NCBI RefSeq assembly: GCF_000702545.1
Contig: NZ_JNIO01000002.1
Coordinates: 248,001-312,000, forward strand
Source of the DNA: Selenomonas sp. AB3002
GTDB taxonomy: Bacteria > Bacillota > Negativicutes > Selenomonadales > Selenomonadaceae
DNA length: 64,000 nucleotides
Reading direction: 5' to 3'
In this document: positions 24,227 through 32,828 of the stretch, piece after piece
Layout: each line of letters opens with the position of its first letter
How positions within the stretch are numbered: the first letter of the stretch is position 1
Translations under genes and position numbers: made by a program
The notes under the pieces: model-generated
The model's input: the letters and a program-made list of their open reading frames with translations, nothing else
What the model was told of the DNA's origin: nothing
Databases searched by the model: none

Positions 24227-26425
24227 TTACTCTTCAGCAAGTTCTTCCTTGACGCGATCCATCAACAGTGTCAGCAACTTGATCCCTGCCTCAGGAATAT
24301 TGGTGCCCGGGGCGAAGATAGCCACGGCCCCATGCTCATAGAGGTTGTCATAATCCTGCACGGGAATGACGCCGCCGATGGCCACCATGATATCCTCGCG
24401 GCCCAGCTTCTTGAGCTCCTCAACCAGCTGCGGCAGCAGGGTATTGTGGCCTGCTGCCAGGGAACTAAACCCTACCATGTGCACATCGTTGTCCACTGCA
24501 TCCTGGGCGGTCTCGGCAGGAGTCTGGAACAGCGGTCCCACATCTACATCCCAGCCCATGTCCGCGAAGGAAGAAGCGATGACCTTCTGGCCGCGGTCGT
24601 GGCCGTCCTGGCCCATCTTGGCCACGAAGATGCGGGGACGGCGGCCCGTGAGGCGCTCGAACTCGTCAGCCATGCTGCGGGCTTTGTCCAGCTCCGTCTT
24701 ATCAGTGAACTCGGAGGAATAGACCCCGGAAATGGTGTGGATCACAGCCTGATAGCGGCCCGATACCTTCTCCACCGCATCGGAAATCTCGCCCAAAGAG
24801 GCCCGCACACGTGCTGCCTCCACCGCGCATTCCAGGAGGTTGCCGTTGTCGCGGGAATCTGCTGCCTTGGTGATAGCTTCCAAGGCCCGGCGCACATCAT
24901 CATCATTGCGCTCACGACGCAATTTTTCCAGACGTTCCACCTGGGCATTGCGCACAGCGGTATTGTCGATGGCCAAAATTTCCAGCGGATCTTCCTTTTC
25001 CAGACGGTACTTGTTCAGGCCCACGATGGTCTCGTTGCCGGAGTCGATCTGGGCCTGACGGCGGGCAGCCGCCTCCTCGATGCGCATCTTGGGCAGGCCC
25101 GTGGAAATAGCCTTGGCCATGCCGCCCAAAGCCTCCACTTCCTGGATATGAGCCCAGGCCCGGCGAATGATCTCGTTGGTGAGAGCTTCCACATAGTAGG
25201 AACCGCCCCAGGGATCGATAATCTTGCAGACGCTGGTCTCATCCTGGATATAGAGCTGGGTGTTGCGGGCAATGCGGGCAGAGAAGTCCGTGGGCAGGGC
25301 GATGGCCTCATCCAGCGCATTGGTATGCAGGGACTGGGTATGGCCCAAAGCCGCCCCCATGGCCTCCATGGCGGTGCGGGAAATATTGTTGAAGGGATCC
25401 TGGGCCGTAAGCGACCAGCCGGAAGTCTGGCTGTGGGTACGGAGGGCCATGGACTTGGGATCCTCTGCCCCAAAGGACTTGACGATCTTGGCCCAGAGGA
25501 CACGGGCTGCCCGCATTTTGGCCACTTCCATGAAGTAGTTCTTGCCGATGGCCCAGAAGAAGGACAGGCGCTTGGCAAAGGCATCCACCGGCAGGCCAGC
25601 CTTGATGCCCGTGCGAATATACTCAAGGCCATCTGCCAGGGTATAGCCCAGCTCAATGTCTGCCGGTGCCCCTGCCTCCTGCATGTGGTAGCCGGAAATG
25701 GAAATGCTGTTGAACTTGGGCATGTATTTGGTGGTGTACTCGAAGATATCGCCGATGATGCGCATGGACATCTCAGGCGGATAAATATAGGTATTGCGCA
25801 CCATGAACTCTTTGAGGATATCGTTCTGGATGGTGCCTGCCATGATCTTCTTGTCCACGCCCTGCTCCACGCCGGACTGGATAAAGAAGGCCAAAATGGG
25901 CAGCACCGCCCCGTTCATGGTCATGGACACAGACATCTGGTCCAGGGGAATGCCGGAGAACAGGATATTCATATCAAGCATAGAGCAGACCGACACGCCA
26001 GCCTTGCCCACATCGCCCACTACTCTGGGGTTATCCGCATCGTAGCCGCGGTGGGTGGGCAGGTCAAAGGCGATGGAAAGCCCCTTCTGGCCTGCAGCCA
26101 GATTCCTGCGATAGAAGGCATTTGACTCCTCTGCTGTGGAGAAGCCTGCGTACTGGCGCACCGTCCAGGGACGGAAGACGTACATGGTGGAGTAAGGCCC
26201 CCGCAGGCAGGGAGGAATACCGCTGGCAAAGTCCAGATGGTTCATGTGGTCATATTCGTCATGGCCATAAAGGGGCTTCACGGGCACATGCTCCATGGTA
26301 CGGCGGGTGAGAGCCTCAAACTCCGCCCCGGCCTGGGCCTCGAAAAGCTTCTTCCAGTCCCCTGCCGCCCCCTGGGGAGCATCTTTCAGGCTTATCTGGG
26401 TGAAATCAGGATTTGTGTAAGCCAT
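24227..26425 (-). CDS. mutB: Methylmalonyl-CoA mutase large (catalytic) subunit
   Basis: The 732-residue adenosylcobalamin enzyme interconverts succinyl-CoA and (R)-methylmalonyl-CoA, the key step of succinate-propionate fermentation. The N-terminal TIM-barrel part has [23 protein letters not shown] (given as [12 protein letters not shown] and [11 protein letters not shown]), contacting CoA. The cobalamin domain has QDGHDRG (~residue 607), the D-x-H-x-x-G ligand motif, then GFSSLAAGH and [10 protein letters not shown]. Length fits the ~720-735 norm. It overlaps mutA by one base (TAATG). The next genes are meaB and an MsrA-like gene. Upstream control is by a cobalamin riboswitch. Confidence 0.98.
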   Translation of the reverse strand: MAYTNPDFTQISLKDAPQGAAGDWKKLFEAQAGAEFEALTRRTMEHVPVKPLYGHDEYDHMNHLDFASGIPPCLRGPYSTMYVFRPWTVRQYAGFSTAEESNAFYRRNLAAGQKGLSIAFDLPTHRGYDADNPRVVGDVGKAGVSVCSMLDMNILFSGIPLDQMSVSMTMNGAVLPILAFFIQSGVEQGVDKKIMAGTIQNDILKEFMVRNTYIYPPEMSMRIIGDIFEYTTKYMPKFNSISISGYHMQEAGAPADIELGYTLADGLEYIRTGIKAGLPVDAFAKRLSFFWAIGKNYFMEVAKMRAARVLWAKIVKSFGAEDPKSMALRTHSQTSGWSLTAQDPFNNISRTAMEAMGAALGHTQSLHTNALDEAIALPTDFSARIARNTQLYIQDETSVCKIIDPWGGSYYVEALTNEIIRRAWAHIQEVEALGGMAKAISTGLPKMRIEEAAARRQAQIDSGNETIVGLNKYRLEKEDPLEILAIDNTAVRNAQVERLEKLRRERNDDDVRRALEAITKAADSRDNGNLLECAVEAARVRASLGEISDAVEKVSGRYQAVIHTISGVYSSEFTDKTELDKARSMADEFERLTGRRPRIFVAKMGQDGHDRGQKVIASSFADMGWDVDVGPLFQTPAETAQDAVDNDVHMVGFSSLAAGHNTLLPQLVEELKKLGREDIMVAIGGVIPVQDYDNLYEHGAVAIFAPGTNIPEAGIKLLTLLMDRVKEELAEE

Positions 26426-28617
26426 TATGCAATCATCCCTTTCTTCTTCTGCAGGAGCTGCAGGATCTGATAGCAGTTGGCACGGACGTGGATATACTCA
26501 TCAATGCCCGCCTGGTTGTAGGTTTCCAGCATATCCTGGGGAGCAGCCCCGGCCAGGAATACTGTGGCTTTGGGCAGTACCTCATGGAGCTTCGGCGCCA
26601 GGGCCGGCACAATCTCGGGATAAGTGGCATCAGTAGAGCAGATGACCACGGCATCTGCCCCGGACTCCTTGGCAGCCAGGGCTGCTTCCTCCACAGTCTG
26701 GAAGCCATTGTTGCCAAGCACCTCAAAGGCACCCACCTGCAGGAAGCCCGTGGTGAAATCAGCCCTGGCCTTGTGCTGGGGGATGGGGCCCATATTGGCC
26801 AGGAAAATCTTCACATTATCATCATGCTCAGCCTTGAACCCCTCTGTAAGCTTCCTCAAGGCCTCAAAGCGCTCGCTCCAGCGGTGGGGCTCGATGGCTT
26901 TCACCTGTTCCTCACCCTTGTTCCCCCCATGGAGGGCTTCTGCCAGTTCCTCAATGGTGGCGCCAGCGCAGGCAGCAGCTACGGCAGCTTCCGTCACTCC
27001 AGCCTTGGCAGAGGAAAGTTCAGCCAGCTTTTCTTCTTTGAACTGCTCGTCAATATCGGCCAGATAGCTTTCCACCTCAGCCTTGCGCTGCTGCTTGATT
27101 TCCTCCACATCTTCGGGACGCGGATCAAGCAAAGTCTCCGTCATGTTGGGATACATATTGTTGCCTACGATACGGTCCTTGCGGGTCTCGGCTGCCTTGA
27201 AACGGGCGCTCAGGACGCTGGCAATCTCATCCTGGGGATAGCCCTCCTGCAGAGCCTTCAGGATACCGCCCTTGGCCTCTATCTTCTGGAACTCCTCCCA
27301 GATTTTTTCTTTCATCTGCTTGGTAAGAGTCTCCACCGCCCAGGAACCGCCAGCTGGGTCAATGGGCTGCAAGAGGCCGAATTCCTCCTGCAGGATGATC
27401 TGCACATTGCGGGCAATGCGGCGGGAGAACTCATCCCCCTTGCGGATGGGCTCGTCAAAGGGACTGCTCTCGAAGGAATCAATGCCCCCCACTACCCCTG
27501 AGAAAATTTCCGTGGTATTGCGGAGCATATTGACGTAAGGGTCATAGACGGTCTTGAAGAACAGGGCGGGCTTGGCATGGATGTGCATGCGCCTTGCCTC
27601 CTGGCTGCCGCCGAAGGCTTCAACAATCTGCGCCCAGAGGGGACGCAGGGCCCTGAGCTTGGCAATCTGCAGGAAGAAATTGGCCCCCATGGAGAAGCCG
27701 AAGACAATCTGCTTCGCCGCCTCGTCGATAGTCAGCCCTCTGTCCATCAGCGCCCGCAGATAAGCCACCGCCATGGCAAGGGCATAGGCAGCCTCCTGCA
27801 CATCATTGGCACCGCCCCGGCTGAATACATCACTGCGGACAAAGACCGTGGCCAGGCCCGGAGCGTTTTCCTTAGCCCACTTGGCGGCTTCCGCCATCTC
27901 ATCATAGAGCTTGTCCAAAGAAGCAGGCAGTTCCCCTTCTTCAACCAAAGCCCCCAGGGGATTTGCTCCCACAAATCCCTTGAGCTGCTTCAGGTCCGTG
28001 CCGGAGGACTTCAAGGCCCCCACTGCCAGAGCCAGCATGGGCAGAGCCGTGGCCCCGGCGTAGATATAGAGGGGGTACTTGTCCAGCTTCAGCCCCTCCA
28101 GCAGGGTATGCACATCATCAAGGGTGGTCAGGGACACGCCCTCATCACCGGGGGTCTCCGCCTTTCTCACATCCCTGGCAGCCAGGGTGGCCTTGTCCAG
28201 GCGGATATTGTAGACCGTGGAACCCTTCTCCTGCTCATGGCGCAGCAGCTCATTGTTTTCCTTGGGGCTGGTCTCATCGCAGGACTGGGCAATGCCCCAG
28301 GGCCTCCCAACATAGCCGCTGGGCTGTGCCCCCCTGAGGTAATCCCCCATGCCGGGGAACTCCCCCTTGGGCAGGATATCCTCCGTATCCTTGCGGAAGT
28401 ACATGGGGTCGAAGGTAATGCCCTCATAGGTCTTGGTATACATTTTCTTCTCAAAGGGTGCCCCCTTCAAGAGAGTGATGCAGGCCTCCTTCCACTCCTC
28501 ATAGGTGGGAGGAGTGAATTCATCCAGTGGCACATCGGGAAAGTCCGTCTGCTGCTCGGCCTTTTTCAGGATAGCCTGAAGGTCGAGCTCGCCGCTTTTT
28601 TCCAGCTCGTTGCTCAT
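26425..28617 (-). CDS. mutA: Methylmalonyl-CoA mutase small subunit
   Basis: The 730-residue partner of MutB keeps the barrel-plus-flavodoxin-like architecture but lacks the D-x-H-x-x-G cobalamin ligand: the matching segment reads [17 protein letters not shown]. It is therefore the non-catalytic subunit of a heterodimeric mutase. The start at 28617 ([13 protein letters not shown]) has AAGGAGG 7 nt upstream; a longer reading would extend 31 codons into the riboswitch leader and is rejected. It is first in mutA-mutB-meaB-msrA-like and lies ~180 bp downstream of the cobalamin aptamer. Confidence 0.96.
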   Translation of the reverse strand: MSNELEKSGELDLQAILKKAEQQTDFPDVPLDEFTPPTYEEWKEACITLLKGAPFEKKMYTKTYEGITFDPMYFRKDTEDILPKGEFPGMGDYLRGAQPSGYVGRPWGIAQSCDETSPKENNELLRHEQEKGSTVYNIRLDKATLAARDVRKAETPGDEGVSLTTLDDVHTLLEGLKLDKYPLYIYAGATALPMLALAVGALKSSGTDLKQLKGFVGANPLGALVEEGELPASLDKLYDEMAEAAKWAKENAPGLATVFVRSDVFSRGGANDVQEAAYALAMAVAYLRALMDRGLTIDEAAKQIVFGFSMGANFFLQIAKLRALRPLWAQIVEAFGGSQEARRMHIHAKPALFFKTVYDPYVNMLRNTTEIFSGVVGGIDSFESSPFDEPIRKGDEFSRRIARNVQIILQEEFGLLQPIDPAGGSWAVETLTKQMKEKIWEEFQKIEAKGGILKALQEGYPQDEIASVLSARFKAAETRKDRIVGNNMYPNMTETLLDPRPEDVEEIKQQRKAEVESYLADIDEQFKEEKLAELSSAKAGVTEAAVAAACAGATIEELAEALHGGNKGEEQVKAIEPHRWSERFEALRKLTEGFKAEHDDNVKIFLANMGPIPQHKARADFTTGFLQVGAFEVLGNNGFQTVEEAALAAKESGADAVVICSTDATYPEIVPALAPKLHEVLPKATVFLAGAAPQDMLETYNQAGIDEYIHVRANCYQILQLLQKKKGMIA

Positions 28618-28708
28618 ACTGCAGCCTCCTTGTGTGATTTGTGAAACCCAACAGAAAAGGCAACCCACCTGCAAGCGCGCAGACGGATTGCCTAAAAATG
28701 GCCACAGC

Positions 28709-28783
28709 AAAAAAGCCCTAAGCCCAATCCCCTACCCATCGCTCGCAGGCACATAAGGGAACCAGGCACGATGCTTCGGCTCT
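28709..28783 (-). terminator. Candidate riboswitch terminator (expression platform)
   Basis: On the minus strand AGCCGAAGCATCG can pair with CGATG...GCTTAGGGCT, enclosing a large loop, and TTTTTT follows at 28714-28709. It lies between the aptamer and the mutA ribosome site, as expected for transcription attenuation. The stem has internal mismatches, so this is a by-eye proposal. Confidence 0.45.
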
Positions 28784-28797
28784 CTTATACGGTGATG

Positions 28798-29136
28798 ACA
28801 GAACAGGCAGTTCTCCTGGCTCGGCTTCATGGCCCTGCACGCCTTCCCAAGGTAAGCATATCTACCCCAGTGACCTCATGTGCAGGACTCCACCCTACAG
28901 TGGCGGGACCGCTCCGGCTTAGGGCGTGTTGATTAAATGAGCTTTGCCCAGATTTGCGGGGATTGGCTGTCCATTGCAAGGCGACAAACCGGAGGCATAG
29001 CGGCGCTATGTCGAGGATTTGTCAACGAAGCAGGGACAGTCAAGACCCGTGAAGATGGGCTGAGCGAATTAATCAACACGCCCCACACCGGATTCCCTAT
29101 TAAGTACCTAAGTACACCTGTTCCCAGCCATATTAA
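28798..29136 (-). promoter_or_regulatory. Cobalamin riboswitch, interrupted by a foldback element
   Basis: The aptamer is read on the minus strand in two parts. The 5' part (29136-29084) has ACAGGTG...CTTAATAGGGAATCCGGTGTG, closely matching the E. coli btuB element (GTTAATAGGGAATCCAGTG). The 3' part (28921-28798) resumes with TAAGCCGGAGCGGTCCCGCCACTG, continues with GGGAAGG and ends with the B12 box AGCCAGGAGAACTGCC. The two arms CCGG and CCGG of one small hairpin now enclose a 162-bp insertion (28922-29083). AACAGG near the 5' end can pair with CCTGTT after the B12 box. It controls mutA-mutB-meaB, whose product needs this cofactor. Confidence 0.9.
28922..29083. mobile_element. 162-bp foldback MITE-like element inside the riboswitch
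   Basis: The terminal inverted repeats GGGCGTGTTGATTAA and TTAATCAACACGCCC are perfect over 15 bp. The interior keeps pairing with interruptions: GAGC/GCTGAGC, TTGCCCA/TGGGC, CGGG/CCCG, TTGGCTGTCC/GGACAGTCAA, GACAAA/TTTGTC, down to GGCATAGC-GGC-GCTATGTC. The whole unit is one long hairpin with no coding capacity. No clear target duplication is seen. The core resembles the element at 11893-12050. Confidence 0.82.
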
Positions 29137-29148
29137 GTTGCTATTTAA

Positions 29149-29177
29149 ATATTATTATCATTTATAATTTTTGTCAA
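29149..29177 (-). promoter_or_regulatory. Promoter of the riboswitch-mutA operon
   Basis: On the minus strand TTGACA (29177-29172) and TAATAT (29154-29149) are 17 bp apart. Transcription would start near 29142, just before the aptamer. Confidence 0.8.
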
Positions 29178-29320
29178 TATTCCCTGCTCCATTTCTGAAG
29201 TCCCTTTCCTCTTGCCTTTTCCCGGCCCGGCTGCATGATATACATGAGGAAAAGCAGGAAAAACAGGCATGCTGATAGAATAGAACCTCTGCATGAGTGC
29301 GATATGATGGAGGTGTGTTT

Positions 29321-30856
29321 ATGGATAAATCATTTGCAATCCCTATATCCAGGCGCAGTTTTATGAAGATGATGGGCCTGGCCGCAGCTGGGACAGTGCT
29401 CGGCCTCAAAGATGATGCCGCAAGAGTGGAAGCTGCTTCTTCCATGATAAATGCGATGGATTTCAACAACGCGGAGCTTCCCGTACTCTTCAATGCGGAT
29501 GTCTGCGTGGTTGGCGGCGGTGCGGCTGGTACGGCGGCTGCTGTCAGCGCTGCACGGAAGGGAGCGAAGGTTGTCCTTGTGGAGCGCGGCATTTCCCTCG
29601 GAGGTCTGGCGACCCAAGGGTGCGTTTTCCCCTGCATGCCTACTTTTGTCGAAGGCAGTGATACTCCCTACATCACGGACCTGAACAAGCGCATGGAAAA
29701 ACAGGGGTCCTCGCCCTCCCTTGGCATAACTACCGATACATATTATGGAGGCGGCAGATCACAATATGTGCCAGAATATCTTGCCTACGTCTACGATGAA
29801 ATGTGCGAAGAGGCCGGCGTAAATATACTTTACAACGCTTCCCTGGTGGGAGCGGTGACCAATGAGGGCAGGATTGTCTCCTGTATTCTCCAAACCATGG
29901 AGGGATTGGCAAGGATAAACGCCAAGGTGTTCATCGATGGCACGGGAGACGCATTGCTTTCCCGGTTTGCCGGCGTTCCAGTGGAAAAAGGCTCAGAAAA
30001 GACGGGGCACAACCAGCCCATGAGCCTGCGTTTTGAAATGGGCGGCATTGATGTAGGCAAGGTCTTCCATTTCTTCACGAAGAATCTGAAAGATGATTAT
30101 ACCCGTGGGCTTTTCGTCAAGATTGTGGAGGAAGCTCTGAAGGAGAAGAGACCGCCCTTCTTCGAGTTCGCGAAGTGGAAAAAGAATGAGCAATTCTTCA
30201 ATGACGGTGTCACCCACGGTGAGTTGACCGAAGATGATATCCTGTACATACAAGCCTTCACCATTCCAGGCAAACCCACCGTAATGTCCATGAACTGCCC
30301 GGAGATGCCGCCGCTGGGCTTCAGCTCCACGGATGCTGTGTCCTACAGCAAGGCTGTGACCTTCGGCCGGAAAATGATGCGCCGTCTGGCAGGATTCTTC
30401 ATCAAGAATATTCCTGGCTTTGAGAAAGCATATATCAGCCGCGAAGCAAGCATGGTGGGCGTGCGGGAATCATGGCGGATCCGCGGGAAATATTATATGG
30501 ATGCCGAAGATTATCTGAAAGCACATCATTTCCCCGATGCTGTCTGCTGCACTGCATACCCCATCGACATCCATGATGTGAAGCTGGAGCTCTTTGAAAA
30601 GCTGAAAAAAGGACAGTATTACGAAATCCCCTACCGGGCCTTGGTGACCAACGAGATTTCCAACCTGCTGGTAGTGGGACGCTGCGCCAGCGGCAGCTTC
30701 GCCGCCCAGGCTTCCTTCCGCATCCAGCCCACCTGCATGAGCATGGGTGAGGCAGCGGGCATCGCTGCAGCCTGGGGAATATCCAAGGGAACTCCGGTAA
30801 ACGAAATCAAATGGGAAGAGATGCCGGAAGAAATGCGCAGTTATGTAAGTAAATAA
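29321..30856 (+). CDS. Tat-exported FAD-dependent oxidoreductase
   Basis: The 511-residue flavoprotein is of the FAD_oxidored type. The start at 29321 has GGAGGTG 5 nt upstream. The N-terminus carries a twin-arginine signal, SRRSFMK followed by MMGLAAAGTVLGL (~residues 10-30), so the folded, FAD-loaded protein is exported. The dinucleotide-binding motif is VCVVGGGAAGTAAAVSAAR (~residues 62-80), then VLVERGISLGGLATQG. A GEAAGIAAAWG near the end is the second FAD contact. The substrate is not evident; fumarate-reductase-like and succinate-type relatives exist. It lies 33 bp before a secreted hydrolase-like gene, suggesting a shared extracytoplasmic role. Confidence 0.85.
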   Translation: MDKSFAIPISRRSFMKMMGLAAAGTVLGLKDDAARVEAASSMINAMDFNNAELPVLFNADVCVVGGGAAGTAAAVSAARKGAKVVLVERGISLGGLATQGCVFPCMPTFVEGSDTPYITDLNKRMEKQGSSPSLGITTDTYYGGGRSQYVPEYLAYVYDEMCEEAGVNILYNASLVGAVTNEGRIVSCILQTMEGLARINAKVFIDGTGDALLSRFAGVPVEKGSEKTGHNQPMSLRFEMGGIDVGKVFHFFTKNLKDDYTRGLFVKIVEEALKEKRPPFFEFAKWKKNEQFFNDGVTHGELTEDDILYIQAFTIPGKPTVMSMNCPEMPPLGFSSTDAVSYSKAVTFGRKMMRRLAGFFIKNIPGFEKAYISREASMVGVRESWRIRGKYYMDAEDYLKAHHFPDAVCCTAYPIDIHDVKLELFEKLKKGQYYEIPYRALVTNEISNLLVVGRCASGSFAAQASFRIQPTCMSMGEAAGIAAAWGISKGTPVNEIKWEEMPEEMRSYVSK

Positions 30857-30889
30857 ATAACCGACCACAAGACTAAGGAGGTCATCATC

Positions 30890-31564
30890 ATGGAAAAGAA
30901 AAAGATCCTGACGGCTGTTGCTATTGCTGCCTTTGGTTTCAATGTTGGCTTTGGCGCCATGGCACATGCGGAGTTCCGTCCTGCTACTCAGGAAGCCCTT
31001 GAGACCCATACGGGGGTGAAAGTAGCTCCCGGTCAGGATTCGTCCGAGGATAAGCTGCCTGCTTCCCAGCGTTTTGTAAGTACAGAAGGAAAAATTCCCT
31101 ATCAGCTTTGCCTGCCGCGCTGGTATGATTCTGCCAAGACTTACCCCCTGATTGTCGTAGTCAATGATGTGGCCGGGGAAACAGATGAAAAGGCCTTGCT
31201 GAAGCAGACGGACGGTGTCACTGCCTGGGCAGATGAACTGGAGAACAACCAACAGTATGCAATCATGCTGACCATTCAGGGAACGAAGGACTCAGAAGCG
31301 CGTGTTGGCCGCCTGTCCAGTACAGAGGGCATGGATACCATCCGGTATATATTGAAAGATGTCCGGCAGAACTATGGTGTCAACAAGGATGCCATTTACG
31401 GCATCGGCGAGAATAAAGGCGCCTGGGTGATTCAGCTCATCAATGAAGAATTGCCCAGCTATTTCAAAGCGACCTATCTTGATGAAAATACGGAAGATGG
31501 AAAGGCAGATAACAAGGCCATCCACGACTGGCTGATGAAGGAAATGGCATCACAGGCAAAATGA
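30890..31564 (+). CDS. Secreted alpha/beta-hydrolase-like protein
   Basis: The 224-residue protein has a Sec signal peptide (KKK start, hydrophobic core, cleavage near AHA-EF at ~residue 26). The mature part resembles small esterase/PHB-depolymerase-type alpha/beta hydrolases: LPRWYDSAKTYPLIVVVNDVAG, then KDVRQNYGVNKDAIYGIGENKGAW (given as KDVRQNYGVNKDAIYG and IGENKGAW). The usual nucleophile elbow G-x-S-x-G reads G-I-G-E-N, so the catalytic Ser is absent. It may be a binding or inactive relative. It sits after the Tat flavoprotein with a good AAGGAGG and is followed by a terminator. Confidence 0.6.
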   Translation: MEKKKILTAVAIAAFGFNVGFGAMAHAEFRPATQEALETHTGVKVAPGQDSSEDKLPASQRFVSTEGKIPYQLCLPRWYDSAKTYPLIVVVNDVAGETDEKALLKQTDGVTAWADELENNQQYAIMLTIQGTKDSEARVGRLSSTEGMDTIRYILKDVRQNYGVNKDAIYGIGENKGAWVIQLINEELPSYFKATYLDENTEDGKADNKAIHDWLMKEMASQAK

Positions 31565-31570
31565 CATAAA

Positions 31571-31600
31571 AAGAGGGGCTGCGTTATCGCAGCCCCTTTT
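31571..31600. terminator. Bidirectional terminator
   Basis: AAGAGGGGCTGCG-TTAT-CGCAGCCCCTTTT hairpin between convergent genes, with A- and T-runs on opposite sides. Confidence 0.88.
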
Positions 31601-31639
31601 GGGTTGGTCAGATGCGTAAATTTCACGTTCCTGACTATA

Positions 31640-32164
31640 TCATGCGCTCTGTTCGTTTTCTTCTTCCTGGTAGAGAAGCACCAGTCTCTTCTGTTTGCGG
31701 CTGGCCTTCATGTCTATGATGCGCTGGTTGCGGGAACCCCGAAACATCAGGGTGAGGTCTCGTTCTCCCTCTCTGTACTCCCCGTCCACCAGCACATCAA
31801 CCTCTGAGAGCAGGGCTTCCACCGCCGTATCGTGGCGGGCGTGGAGTTCCTGCAGGGTGAAGCCAGTGTAGCTCCAGATGTCTAGCCCTCTGCCGTGGCA
31901 GGCACGGGCTATCTCCACCAGCGGTACCGGCTGCATGAAGGGCTCGCCGCCGCTGAAGGTAACCCCTGTCAGCAAGGGATTGGCTTCAATCTCTGCCAGC
32001 AGCTCGTCAGTGCTCACGACCCTGCCCCCCTCGAAACACTGGGTTTCAGGGTTGTGGCATCCGGGGCAGCGACGGGGACAGCCCTGGACGAAGATAGTAT
32101 AACGGAGGCCTTCCCCATCCACGATAGAATCATCTACCGTACCCGCTATGCGAATCTCGCTCAT
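31640..32164 (-). CDS. nrdG: Anaerobic ribonucleotide reductase activating protein NrdG
   Basis: The 174-residue radical-SAM enzyme makes the glycyl radical on class III ribonucleotide reductase. The [4Fe-4S] motif is C-x3-C-x2-C in QGCPRRCPGCHNPETQ (~residues 27-42), followed by GVTFSGGEPFMQ, the SAM-binding GGE element. Length fits the family (~150-175). It lies 31 bp after a small NrdD-like gene. A promoter with an NrdR-type box precedes the pair. Confidence 0.93.
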   Translation of the reverse strand: MSEIRIAGTVDDSIVDGEGLRYTIFVQGCPRRCPGCHNPETQCFEGGRVVSTDELLAEIEANPLLTGVTFSGGEPFMQPVPLVEIARACHGRGLDIWSYTGFTLQELHARHDTAVEALLSEVDVLVDGEYREGERDLTLMFRGSRNQRIIDMKASRKQKRLVLLYQEEENEQSA

Positions 32165-32195
32165 CTCTGTCCCCTCCTCTCTCTATTCTGATGAC

Positions 32196-32483
32196 TCAGT
32201 GCCTGACACCATGCTTTACCCGGTCATGCTCCTCAGCCTGCTTGGCATCGTTCCAGCGGTCAATGGTGCCCACCAGATAGCCTGTGATGCGGCGGATGCG
32301 CTCGAACTTCTGAGGCATCAAGGCGTAGTTGAGCGTCACATTGCCATCGCCTGCAGCAGAGATGCAGAGCTTGCCCAGACGGTTCTCAGTATGCTCATTC
32401 ACATAGTCAATGTACCCCAGAATTTCCTGCTCAGAGACATCCTCCAGACCTTCCACAGTCACATCAATGCCGTTGACTACCAT
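32196..32483 (-). CDS. Small NrdD-like protein with glycyl-radical-type tail
   Basis: This 95-residue protein ends like the C-terminus of class III ribonucleotide reductase: FERIRRITGYLVGT then IDRWNDAKQAEEHDRVKH (~residues 59-90). R-x-x-G-Y matches the site where NrdD carries its glycyl radical. The first ~58 residues do not resemble NrdD. No large NrdD gene is in the window. It is the first gene of a pair with nrdG, the activase. It may be a detached radical domain, a spare part comparable in idea to GrcA, or a regulator. Seen: motif and neighbour. Inferred: function. Confidence 0.6.
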   Translation of the reverse strand: MVVNGIDVTVEGLEDVSEQEILGYIDYVNEHTENRLGKLCISAAGDGNVTLNYALMPQKFERIRRITGYLVGTIDRWNDAKQAEEHDRVKHGVRH

Positions 32484-32544
32484 GCTTTGTCACCTGTTCC
32501 TTCCACTTGTATTTCATGTATTTTTCATCTCTTGTTGTAAGCAA

Positions 32545-32595
32545 ATTATACAACATCTAGGATTTACCTGTCAATAACCATACTATATGTGGTAT
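32545..32595 (-). promoter_or_regulatory. nrd promoter with NrdR-like box
   Basis: On the minus strand TTGACA (32574-32569) and TATAAT (32550-32545) are 18 bp apart. Just upstream at 32580-32595 the plus strand reads ATACTATATGTGGTAT, matching 12 of 16 positions of the NrdR box ACACTATATATAGTGT. NrdR boxes usually come in pairs; a clear second box was not seen. Confidence 0.65.
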
Positions 32596-32605
32596 AAATC
32601 ACAAA

Positions 32606-32650
32606 ACGCCCCCCACCCGCACAGCAAGCGGGCGGAGGACGTTTTTTAGA
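32606..32650. terminator. Terminator region between lldP and the nrd promoter
   Basis: CGCCCCCCACCCGC pairs imperfectly with GCGGGCGGAGGACG across a 7-nt loop, followed by TTTTTT on the plus strand and TTTT on the minus strand. It probably ends the lldP transcript. Confidence 0.6.
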
Positions 32651-32724
32651 TTTTTTTCAGGACAAACTGCCCCTGTGTATCGACACAAGTGACACAAACT
32701 AACCCAAAGAGAACTCAAACTTCA

Positions 32725-32828
32725 GCCCATGGATGGGCGTTCCGCGGCCGTTGGCTTTCAAGGATGAAAGGCAAGGCCGCTGTTTCTTTGGTTCGTTTCT
32801 TTGCGTCAAAGAAATGAACAGCCGAAAC
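32725..32828. repeat. Three-hairpin repeat, copy 2 (3' of lldP)
   Basis: This 104-bp module matches the one at 24098-24208: GCCCATGGATGGGC, then CGGCC..GCTTTC-AAGGAT-GAAAGGC..GGCCG, then TTTCTTTG-CGT-CAAAGAAA and the same end GAACAGCCGAAAC. Stem sequences differ between copies while pairing is kept. It begins directly after the lldP stop codon. Confidence 0.75.

Noticed and set aside
28480-28800. N-terminal extension of mutA into the leader
   Set aside because: The extra 31 codons cross the riboswitch leader and match nothing in the family; AAGGAGG sits before the ATG at 28617.
28922-29083. Reading the riboswitch insert as an IS remnant of a named family
   Set aside because: The ends GGGCGTGTTGA are suggestive of some DDE elements, but no transposase or clear target duplication is present, so no family is assigned.
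29158-29637. Minus-strand frame of 159 codons opposite the Tat flavoprotein
   Set aside because: It is antisense to a gene with clear FAD motifs and crosses the riboswitch promoter region.
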